A program made the position numbers and the translations under genes. Shown one piece after another: positions 7,314 through 13,704 of a stretch of 13,704 nt of DNA. The notes beneath the pieces are model-generated. The model had not been told where the DNA came from, did no database searches, and worked only from the letters and a program-made list of their open reading frames with translations. The stretch is from Phoronis pallida (Eukaryota; Phoronida; Phoronidae), in contig JAOXYC010138886.1 in NCBI GenBank assembly GCA_028565715.1, positions 1 through 13,704 of the forward strand, in the 5' to 3' direction. How positions within the stretch are numbered: position 1 is the first letter of the stretch; the number at the start of each line of letters is the position of its first letter.

Positions 7314-8870
7314 GTAAGTAAAGTATATTTACTGTAAATAGAAGATCATTTCTTTTTTAAACTGAGGCAACAAAACATAAAAATCACCATACAAAAATGT
7401 CGTAAATTTGTCATGGTTTCAATGTTGCGACATAACACCTTCAAAACGTGTGCGAAACTACATTGTAATCACCCTAATTGAATAATCGTTATTTTCAGGT
7501 GAAAACGCTTATGGGAGAACCAGCTTGCTAACCGATGCTCAAAGAGTGCAACTGGGGAAATGGCTGCCAAACAAATCATTCCATCTTCTCTACAGGGCGA
7601 CGAGTGATGGAATGTCGCCAAGCGCATTTCACAGTAAATGCAACAACCAGGGTCCCACCATCTCCATCGGTCTTGATGCCACTACGGGGTCGGTGTTTGG
7701 AGGGTATACATCTGTGTCGTGGATGAGTGCCAACAAATACAGAAGCGATGGAAATGCATTCCTGTTCAGGCTATGTAAAGCAGGAGGATGTACGACTATC
7801 CGTCATGATGTCAAGAGTGGTGGAACATATGCAATCCGGGACAGATCATCATACGGTCCGACGTTTGGAGCTGGACAAGACATCCAGTTCATCTACAGCA
7901 ATACCTACACACTTGACCAGAACAAGAACTACTTCTCAACCAACGGCTACTGCAAGCATCATAGTTACAGTGGTGCACTTGGCTGTGGTAAGGATGTCAA
8001 ATGGCGAGATATTGAAGTATTCGCCGTTAAAGGTGAGTTGTACAAATATATAGAATCTGAAATGATGTTTCCAACAAGATATCAAACATAAATCAACCTG
8101 CAATTACGAAATTTGAATGTTACCAACTAGCTAGTTTCAAGTTTTAGAAAACATAATGAAAAGGAATAAATCATTATTTTCAACAACAACAAAAAAAGAT
8201 TTCGTATCATTTAATGATCGTGAGGAAAGTACATGTATAATAAAACGGGTTGTCTGGTGCGATGTTCATAACACTGATGGTATTTAATTATTCCTGAAAA
8301 CAAAATATATTCCGGGGACTGCTCTATGTTCCGACAGCTCTATGTTTCGACAGCTCTATGTTCCGACAGCTGTCGGAATATAGAGCTGTCGGAACATAGA
8401 ACCCTTTTGAAAAATAAAAAAGGTTCTATGTTCCGACAGTCGGAATATAGAGCTGTCGGAACATAGAGCATCAAAGTGTGTCGAAACATAGAACTGTCGG
8501 AACATAGAGTTGTCGGAACATAGAGCTGTCGGAACATAGAGCTGTCGGAATATAGAGCTGTCGAAACACGGAGCTGTCGGAACATAGGGCTGTAACCAAA
8601 TATTCCGACTTATAAAAAAGCGACTAGGGATTGCTACTTTCTAAAAAACATAACCAAGATCACAAATATCCGTAAAATCAGTCGCTGCCCATAGAATTGT
8701 ATTAGCTTGGGTCAAATTCTTATTAATTGCTATTGGCACTTTTGAGCTAACACCTGTTATATTGTCTTATTACAGATTCTGATGGAGACTGCATGTCACT
8801 CAAGCCCACTAGCCATGAGTGGCAAACAACTAAATGTACCACAAAAGCGCGCTTCATCTGCGAGGTGTAA
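6704..8870 (+). CDS. Secreted C-type lectin with a TLDc domain nested inside the lectin fold (three exons)
   Basis: Three coding exons (6704-7313, 7499-8032, 8776-8870) join to 1239 bases, 412 residues plus stop, with no frame break. Visible order: signal peptide about 1-16; helical, heptad-like stalk about 20-115; CTLD first half 119-203 with C119, C131, C148 and the WTGG / TWLWDG core; TLDc domain about 210-381; CTLD second half 382-412 with C387, C402, C410 and terminal FICE. All six long-form CTLD cysteines are present, split three and three around the insert. Known of the families: CTLDs bind sugars or proteins outside cells; TLDc proteins (OXR1, NCOA7) are mostly intracellular and linked to oxidative-stress resistance and V-ATPase regulation. 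Neither an EPN/QPD nor a WND motif is seen, so classical calcium-dependent sugar binding is doubtful. The start at 6704 is chosen because it opens a clean signal peptide and has A at -3; an in-frame ATG at 6644 is less favourable. The role is unknown; extracellular recognition is inference. Confidence 0.88.
7314..7498 (+). other. Intron 1 (185 bp, phase 1) of the lectin/TLDc gene
   Basis: Starts GTAAGT and ends in a T-rich tract with CAG; AT-rich inside with in-frame stops straight after the donor (TAA at 7319-7321). It separates the CTLD N-half from the TLDc exon. Confidence 0.88.
7499..8032 (+). CDS. Coding exon 2: complete TLDc domain on a symmetric phase 1-1 exon
   Basis: The exon is 534 bases, exactly 178 codons, bounded by the acceptor TTATTTTCAG and the donor GTGAGT; both introns are phase 1. 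It encodes residues 204-381. TLDc hallmarks in order: LLTDAQRVQLGKWLP lead-in (213-227), FHLLYRATSDG (231-241), AFHSKC (246-251), GPTISI (255-260), VFGGYTSVSW (269-278), NAFLFRL (289-295), YGPTFGAGQD (322-331), and the terminal strand DIEVFAV (374-380). These follow the order and spacing of the family from its first helix to its last strand, so the domain looks whole. C296/C301 and C355/C366 are extra cysteine pairs that could be disulfides in a secreted setting (inference). Reading past the donor would end at a stop at 8089-8091. Confidence 0.9.
8033..8775 (+). other. Intron 2 (743 bp, phase 1) of the lectin/TLDc gene
   Basis: Starts GTGAGT and ends CTTATTACAG. It separates the TLDc exon from the last CTLD exon and contains the inverted 16-bp minisatellite at 8321-8594. 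It has the same phase as intron 1, so exon 2 can be included or skipped without a frameshift. Confidence 0.87.
8321..8594. repeat. 16-bp minisatellite with an internal orientation switch
   Basis: About fourteen full or partial copies of CTGTCGGAACATAGAG. The first three (8321-8369) run in the opposite direction, meeting the rest at the palindrome CCGACAGCTGTCGG (about 8363-8376). A second inverted stretch is embedded: 8386-8403 and 8422-8439 form a perfect 18-bp stem around an A-rich 18-nt loop. The array lies wholly within intron 2 of the lectin/TLDc gene. The apparent minus-strand reading frame over it is repeat-driven. Confidence 0.9.
8776..8870 (+). CDS. Coding exon 3: C-terminal half of CTLD and stop
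   Basis: The acceptor ATTGTCTTATTACAG precedes 8776. The final G of exon 2 plus AT makes D382, then 30 codons and TAA at 8868-8870. The peptide carries the typical CTLD ending: DGDC (384-387), a Trp where WND usually lies (HEW, 395-397), TTKC (399-402) and RFICE (407-411). C387/C402 and C410 are the expected partners for the inner and outer conserved disulfides, the latter with C148 in exon 1. It makes no sense as a separate gene, being too short and without a start, so its homology is the main proof of the gene model. Too short to stand out as an open reading frame. Confidence 0.9.
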
Positions 8871-8920
8871 ACGTGGCGTCATACTAACTACAACGGAAGC
8901 GTTCGTGTAATTCAACGTCC

Positions 8921-9060
8921 ATATTTTATGTAGTTTTGAAATAATAAATGTAACAAAACAATTATTGTATTGTTTTTCTGATTACTCCTGACAACGATGT
9001 TGGAGGGTTTTTTTTGTGTCATTGTCCGTCGTATTGGAAATCAGTAACACCCATGAATGC
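8921..9060. repeat. 3' flank segment duplicated at 10780-10990
   Basis: ATTTTATGTAGTT, AATAATAAATGTA and GACAACGATGTTGGAGGGT (8990-9008) recur in order at 10780-10930. This segment holds the lectin gene's poly(A) signal. An open frame at 9016-9285 downstream is not recognised and is not called. Confidence 0.55.
8943..8948 (+). promoter_or_regulatory. Poly(A) signal of the lectin/TLDc gene
   Basis: AATAAA 73 bases after the stop codon, followed by an AT-rich stretch and then a T/G-rich tract (about 8965-8978) suitable as a downstream element. The implied 3' UTR is roughly 90-100 bases. Confidence 0.75.
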
Positions 9061-9343
9061 TTCACGTCACCCTTCCTGGAGAGTTGTCACGGAATTACGT
9101 CAAATAAGTCCGCACTTTCGAACACTTTTTTAAGGAAAATAAAGTATCAACTCGAGTATTTGAAATATCGGATTAATTCTGTGGGGATCACTTCGTTGAT
9201 AGATATAAAATTAAAAACGTTCACTTTAAATTTTGTCCACCACGCTCCTTTCAAATTTTGTTTTCGAATTTCGGCTGTGAAATAACTCGTACTGATATGG
9301 GATATAGAAAAAGAAATACAATCTCTAAACATGATAACACATA

Positions 9344-9648
9344 TTCGAGTAAATCTTTTCTACTGGAATTACCTTGTTAATTTTCTCTAAATCCTCGGAG
9401 ACATCTCGTCCCAAGCAGACGACAGTTTGAATCTGGCACCTCCAACTTGTTTTAACAAGTCTCTTAAAAGAGATGGGTTGTGTGCCTTGATGAAAATTGC
9501 TTCTAAACTTACGACATCTCTCGAGATCTCAAACACAGCTGGGAGCTAGATCATTCCCGCCACTCCATTGAAGGAGACGAGATGTCTCCGAGGATTTAGA
9601 GAAAATTAACAAGGTAATTCCAGTAGAAAAGATTTATAATTACTCGAA
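9344..9648. mobile_element. MITE-like element with perfect 60-bp terminal inverted repeats
   Basis: 9351-9410 and 9576-9635 are exact reverse complements over 60 bases (AAATCTTTTCTACTGGAATT... ending ACATCTCGTC). The match continues outward as TTCGAGTA at 9344-9351, with a 6-base indel on the right side. The 165-bp middle contains small hairpins (CTTGTTTTAACAAG, TCTCTTAAAAGAGA) and no coding sequence. If the true ends are AATCTTTT..., both sides are flanked by TA, which would fit a Tc1/mariner-type insertion, but this is uncertain. Confidence 0.88.
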
Positions 9649-9775
9649 CATTGTAGTTTCCTGGATGGATAAAGATTTACATTTTATAATAATGACACAT
9701 AGTTACGTCTTACTGAAACGTTGAAAATGCAGGATTAAAATTGTTGTTGAAGCCGTTATCGGAAACATTACATGG

Positions 9776-9971
9776 TTGATGTAATCGGTTTAAAAGACGA
9801 AATCCGTTATAAAATCTCATATATTTTCAGAGTAAATTCCCATTCGTTTGGCCACAAGACTTGATCACTGTCCAGTGACCAAACCTAGTGGCGAAGAATA
9901 TGGAATTTTACTCCGATTGAAAATATGTGTGATTTTATACCGAATTTTGTCTTTTAAACCGTTTTCATCAA
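9776..9971. mobile_element. Near-complete palindrome (fold-back element)
   Basis: The left arm from TTGATG (9776) carries CGGTTTAAAAGAC, TATAAAATC, ATATTTTCA and GAGTAAA; the right arm read backwards from 9971 gives the same motifs in the same order. The centre is CACTGTCCAGTG at about 9866-9877. The arms are about 95 bp with several mismatches and small indels. No coding potential. No target duplication was identified. Confidence 0.72.
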
Positions 9972-10392
9972 ACAAGAAAATGCAAATGAAAAGTTGGTCG
10001 AAGACCGGTATGAAAAAGAGATAAAAACATAAAACACTTTTTACTGGTTAAAACCGGAGACAGCTTTCAAACTATGCTCTTCAACTGTTGCAGAACGCAA
10101 TTTGTCCCTGTGTTTTTATTATGTTACCGGCATAAAGGCGCTTTGTATTTTTATTGTTAAAAAAGCGAATTCTGTTTAGTTCAACTCGAGGTCAGTATTT
10201 TAAGCAAAAATATGCTCTCCGCCATCAGGGAGGCAGAGACATCTTTCGGATAGATCATTTTTGTGAATATTTAGAGAGAGAAAATTACTTATTTGACTCC
10301 CTCGTAACCTGAGAAAGAAACAAAAAGGCGTTTTAAAATTCCAAATCTCATATTAAATCGATCACGTTATTTTATTTTAAGGAAACATATAA
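9972..10392. other. Intergenic stretch, no gene seen
   Basis: AT-rich. CTCCGCCATCAGG...AGAGACATCTTTCGGAT at about 10218-10250 is related in inverted orientation to the segment at about 10473-10507, so part of this region may belong to the repeat described next. Confidence 0.4.
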
Positions 10393-11505
10393 TCTCCGAC
10401 ACAAGGGACCATGCAGAGCCATCTATCAGTCATTTCGGTGACTTGTGCAACAGTTTTGCATTTTTCTCATGACAGCGAGATCCGAAAGAGGTCTCTGCTG
10501 GCGGAAGTGGGACTGTTTTTCAGAAGGTTTTTGAGATTTTACACCATGAGCCCCACGTTTCGACAATAAATAAGAATTTGATAAAACTTTAGAAAAATCA
10601 ATATTGATTATCAATATTTTCAAGCAATAGAACAATCATCTTTCTGAACTCTTTTCCCATTTTTGACCATGGCTTTTTTGAATGAAATATGTAATACTCA
10701 GTTATAGTTATCTGAAGCACATATTTAAATGCGTACATCGCAGTGTGAAAGTTCTGAGCTATTGGATGTGGTCGATTGTATTTTATGTAGTTATGAAGTG
10801 AATCGTTATCTTTGCCTAAATTTTAGAAATATCTAACTATAAAACATTCTTGTATTGTTCAGAATAATAAATGTATCAAAGATAACTGTTGTATTTTTTT
10901 ATAACCCCGACAACAATGTTGGAGGGTGTAATTTCTCTGTCACCATCTGTCATAATGGAACTCAAGAATATCACTAAAGACAATGTTCAAATTAAATCCT
11001 TTCTATAGTGCAACTGCCCTCAGATTCTGTGCATATTATTTCAAAAAGTAAATTTAACTCGATGTCATTATTGCTTTAGCAAAAACATTCTCAAGGATGG
11101 CAGATCCATTTTTATATTTAAACAACCAAATATTACTTACTAGGTTTTCAGTAAAAAAAAAATAAACTGATTATCTCAAATGTAAATCGATGACGTGATT
11201 TTTCTTCTCTCTGACATAAAGACAGCAGTCTTGTGAATCATTTATTCGAAAAAAAACGGCTTTTCTGAAATAGGAAAGAATCAAATATTACCCATGAGTT
11301 ATTAGCCTCTCAATGTCTAAGCTGATTAAAAACCATTAAAATAATGTGAATTAATGAGATCTTTTTTTAAAAAATACGCTCTCGGACACAAAGGCAACAA
11401 TGCCATCTATTAGTCATATCAGGGACTAGATGAATCAGTTTTTCATTTTTCTCATGAGCGATAAATCCGAAAGATGTCTGGTCTCGGAAGTGCGAAATGA
11501 CAATA
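10393..11505. repeat. Old tandem duplication of non-coding sequence, including a ghost poly(A) region
   Basis: 10393-10510 resembles 11382-11505: GACACAAGG/GACACAAAGG, GCCATCTAT.AGTCAT, CATTTTTCTCATGA, ATCCGAAAGA and CGGAAGTG in the same order. Between them, 10780-10930 resembles the lectin 3' flank at 8921-9010, including AATAAA at 10866-10871 and GACAACAATGTTGGAGGGT at 10909-10927. The two copies are diverged and contain many indels. I see no lectin or TLDc exon in the copied region. Confidence 0.55.
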
Positions 11506-12046
11506 GTTCATCGTACGGAACAATGCAAGTTACTGTGTTTTGACGGAAATACCAGATTGTTTAGAATGAACCAAATGCACCATAACTTATTTTACCTTAA
11601 AATGGCTAGCAACTTTACATAATTTCCACAAAGTCTGAAGGAAAATTTCGATTTTTTTATCCAGTAAAGCGAAGGGCATGTGAAACTATACTGAATTGAT
11701 ATCTATAAGAAACAGTCTCTTTTTTTACTCTTCATTTTAAACTATTTAAAAAAAATGCTGGCCAAACGCTGCTAGCAACACTGTCATGATTACTTCAGTT
11801 GAGCAAACTTGAAAAGAGTCTTCTTTTCATTTTTTTAAAAAAAGTATTGGTAGTCTAAAAGAATAAGACTCGTATTTTTCTGTCTTTTCAAAGTTTATCA
11901 CTAATATAACATGATATTTTGCCCAAAATAATCCCTATTTTGCCCATATGAGTGAAGGGACAGTATATTACTAATTGAGAATTATGTTTTAATAAAGAGA
12001 TAAGATTCATAATTATTTATAAATCAAGATTGCACAGATTCGGTTG
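11506..12046. other. AT-rich intergenic stretch, no gene seen
   Basis: Homopolymer-rich sequence. The only local repeat noted is a short direct repeat around TTTTGCCCA at about 11920-11947. Confidence 0.5.
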
Positions 12047-12118
12047 GGAGTCATCAGGATTCGAACCTGAATTACATCATGCGAAGACGATGTGTGATAA
12101 CCATTACACTATGACTCC
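12047..12118 (-). tRNA. tRNA or tRNA-like pseudogene, identity uncertain
   Basis: The minus strand gives 72 nt with a perfect 7-bp acceptor stem (GGAGTCA / TGACTCC), D-arm TAGTGTAATGGTTATCAC, a perfect T-arm TCAGG-TTCGAAT-CCTGA and a consensus B box GGTTCGAATCC. The anticodon arm fits less well: CATCG pairs with TGATG only by leaving an 8-nt loop, TCTTCGCA. Counting by position gives anticodon TTC (Glu); a shifted loop gives TCG (Arg). No CCA is encoded, as expected in animals. No run of four T lies within about 55 nt downstream, so a Pol III terminator is missing, which favours a pseudogene or a repeat head. Confidence 0.55.
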
Positions 12119-12631
12119 AGGTAAATGTTTCTGTGGTTTCTTGTCCAAAGTTAGATTTTCAACTTTTAATTTTTGTTCAAAATTTCTACGAACATATTAA
12201 ACCTTTTATCTTGGTACATATGTACCTATTTTGTTATTTAGATATGTTTGGAGCTCGGTTTGCAGAGAGAAATGACTTGGTGGGGTGGTAAATTTACATT
12301 GATGATAGAAATATACAAAAAACACAACTTCTAATTTACTTATATCCATCCAAACAGGTTTTGAAATGAAGAATTTAAGGTTTTAATTTTTGAATTTAAG
12401 TTGAAATAACCGATTAAACACTGACCTACCTCAAGTTTTGCGCTCACTAGCTTTCTGAGGTTACAAAAACTAGCGAAATTTTCAGACAGAGTTTTGGTAA
12501 AAGTACTAATACTTAGTTCAAAATACAAAAAAAAATGATTATGAGCACAAGATGAATCCAAATTTGATAAACAATTATTGTGTATAAGTCAAAAGCAATT
12601 TTTGATGAGAATAACCAAAAAGGCCAAAAAT
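12119..12631. other. Intergenic stretch, no gene seen
   Basis: A minus-strand open frame at 12340-12561 has no recognisable domain. Otherwise AT-rich sequence leading into the tandem array. Confidence 0.45.
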
Positions 12632-12707
12632 AATATGTCATCATAGGGCAACAGAACCCCCTCACATGATACATACTTGAAATATGTCATCATAGGGCAA
12701 CAGAACT

Positions 12708-12948
12708 ATCGTTGGCCATTTGGGTCACACCTCTGTATTTTCTATTTTGACCTCGGCCAAAATCATACTCACCGCGGTCAAAATAGTGGCGTGAGCCAAA
12801 TGGCCAACTAAGACTATTTTACCCCGGTGGGAAATATTTTGGCCTCGGTCAAAATCAATTATCACCGGGGTGAAAAATATTTGAGCCGCGACGAAATTAG
12901 TTTTGACCGCGGCCAAATTACAGAGGTGTGACCCAAATAGCCAACGAT
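12708..12948. mobile_element. 241-bp MITE inserted in the satellite, 8-bp target duplication
   Basis: 30-bp terminal inverted repeats at 12708-12737 and 12919-12948 (ATCGTTGGCCATTTGGGTCA... against ATCGTTGGCTATTTGGGTCA..., one mismatch). Flanks ACAGAACT (12700-12707) and ACAGAAGT (12949-12956) are a near-perfect 8-bp duplication of array sequence; removing the element restores a normal array unit. The middle holds repeated GACCTCGGCC / GACCGCGGCC / CACCGGGGTG motifs next to AAAAT, and an inverted copy of the end motif at about 12793-12812 (GTGAGCCAAATGGCCAAC). An 8-bp duplication is typical of hAT-type elements, but the end sequence is not a typical hAT end. Confidence 0.88.
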
Positions 12949-13078
12949 ACAGAAGTATCTCACACTATAATTGAAATATGTCATCATAGGGCAACAGAAC
13001 TCTCTCACACTATACATACTTAAAATATGTCTTTATACTCAGTGGGCTGCAGAACTCTCTCACATCATACATACTTGA

Positions 13079-13199
13079 GTATTCAGACAGAATTAACTCC
13101 GGCTGGGTAGCTCAATTGGTTAGAGCTACCGACCGGCAATCGGGAGACCTGGGTTCGATTCCCAGTCCAGTTTGGATTTTTTCTGTCTTTTCAAATTCA
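13079..13199 (+). mobile_element. tRNA-derived repeat, copy 2, inserted in the satellite
   Basis: The core 13101-13172 folds as a tRNA: the acceptor GGCTGGG pairs with TCCAGTT by four Watson-Crick and three G-U pairs; D-arm TAGCTC...GAGC; anticodon stem of 4 bp with loop CCGGCAA (GGC if read as Ala, but C instead of T at position 33); T-arm CTGGG-TTCGATT-CCCAG with a perfect B box at 13152-13162. T6 at 13177-13182 could stop Pol III. The flanks ATACTTGA at 13071-13078 and 13200-13207 mark a likely 8-bp target duplication. The tail and the leader match copy 1 at 2836-2960. Confidence 0.82.
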
Positions 13200-13704
13200 A
13201 TACTTGAAATATGTCATCATACTCAGTGGGCTGCAGGACTCGCTCACACTTATATACATACTTGAAATGTGTCTTCATACTAGTGGGCTGCAGGACTCGC
13301 TCACACTTATATACATACTTGAAATGTGTCTTCATACTTAGTGGGCTGCAAGACTCGCTCACACTTATATACATACTTGAAATGTGTCTTCATACTAGTG
13401 GGCTGCAGGACTCGCTCACACTTATATACATACTTGAAATGTGTCTTCATACTTAGTGGGCTGCAGAACTCTCTCACACCACACAGAACTTGAAATATGT
13501 CATCATATGCAGTGGACAACACTGCAACAGAACTCCCCCACACCATATATACTTGAAACATGTCATCATAGGGCAACAACATTCTGTCACACCATACATA
13601 CTTGAAATATGTCGTCATAGGGCAACACAGTTCTCTCACACCATACATAGTTGAAATATGTCATAGGGCAACAAAATTCTGTCACACCATAATTACTTGA
13701 AATG

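Larger units (their letters stand above)
12632..13704. repeat. Satellite-like tandem array of about 49-58 bp units, two unit types, runs off the window
   Basis: Around thirteen units, each with ACTTGAAATATGTCATCATA near its start and CTCACAC near its end. Type A units carry GGGCAACAGAAC (about 49 bp). Type B units carry AGTGGGCTGCAGGACTCG (57-58 bp) and dominate 13200-13490. Units alternating CATACTAGTG and CATACTTAGTG make a higher-order repeat of about 115 bp present twice. Two elements interrupt the array: 12708-12948 and 13079-13199. All open frames across the array are repeat-driven. It continues beyond 13704. Confidence 0.9.

Noticed and set aside
7535-8053. Alternative + frames across the TLDc exon
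   Set aside because: Out of frame with the TLDc motifs and not joined by the splice sites.
8340-8585. Minus-strand open frame with a repeated FRQLYVPTALYSDS-like peptide
   Set aside because: Translation of the 16-bp minisatellite inside an intron.
8321-8594. CRISPR-like regular repeats
   Set aside because: Units are contiguous 16-mers with no spacers, within an intron of an animal gene.
10426-10635. Minus-strand 69-codon open frame
   Set aside because: Falls in a duplicated non-coding block; the copy at 11382-11505 does not keep the frame.
12725-12916. Minus-strand open frame in the satellite-inserted element
   Set aside because: Lies inside a short MITE made of inverted motifs; peptide not recognisable as a transposase.
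13126-13648. Repetitive open frames on both strands near the window end, one with a WESNPGLPIAGR-like stretch
   Set aside because: Products of the tandem array and of the tRNA T-arm in the inserted repeat; no independent coding signal.

Overview
This looks like AT-rich nuclear DNA from a multicellular animal, most likely a marine invertebrate (a mollusc or other lophotrochozoan is a guess). The evidence is one multi-exon gene with animal-type splice sites and a secreted C-type-lectin architecture, tRNA-derived short repeats, several non-autonomous inverted-repeat elements and a degenerate satellite-like array. There are no bacterial operon features. Species cannot be decided from the sequence alone.

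Layout. 1-80 is the end of a dispersed fold-back repeat whose fuller copies lie at 4533-4819 and 4990-5336. 81-1948 holds no recognisable gene. 1949-2193 is an inverted-repeat element. 2836-2960 holds a minus-strand tRNA-derived repeat. 2990-4530 is AT-rich intergenic sequence. 5337-6281 is empty apart from a small hairpin. 6282-6526 is a possible unrecognised terminal exon.

The one convincing gene runs 6704-8870 on the + strand in three coding exons (6704-7313, 7499-8032, 8776-8870). The exons join in frame to give a 412-residue secreted protein: signal peptide, helical/coiled-coil stalk, N-terminal half of a C-type lectin-like domain (CTLD), a complete TLDc domain, then the C-terminal half of the CTLD. 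The TLDc domain is carried whole on the middle exon, which is flanked by two phase-1 introns and is exactly 178 codons long. It therefore sits as a cassette inside the long-loop region of the lectin fold, and skipping that exon would restore an in-frame, uninterrupted CTLD. This nested lectin/TLDc design is the main discovery candidate in the window. Intron 2 carries a 16-bp minisatellite whose orientation flips part way.

Downstream, 8921-9010 and 10780-10930 share sequence including the poly(A)-signal neighbourhood, and 10393-10510 and 11382-11505 are also related. Together they suggest an old tandem duplication without surviving exons. Two palindromic elements lie at 9344-9648 (perfect 60-bp arms) and 9776-9971. 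A tRNA-like sequence lies at 12047-12118 (minus strand). From 12632 to the window end is a roughly 49-58 bp tandem array interrupted by two cleanly inserted elements: a 241-bp inverted-repeat element and a tRNA-containing repeat related to the copy near 2870.
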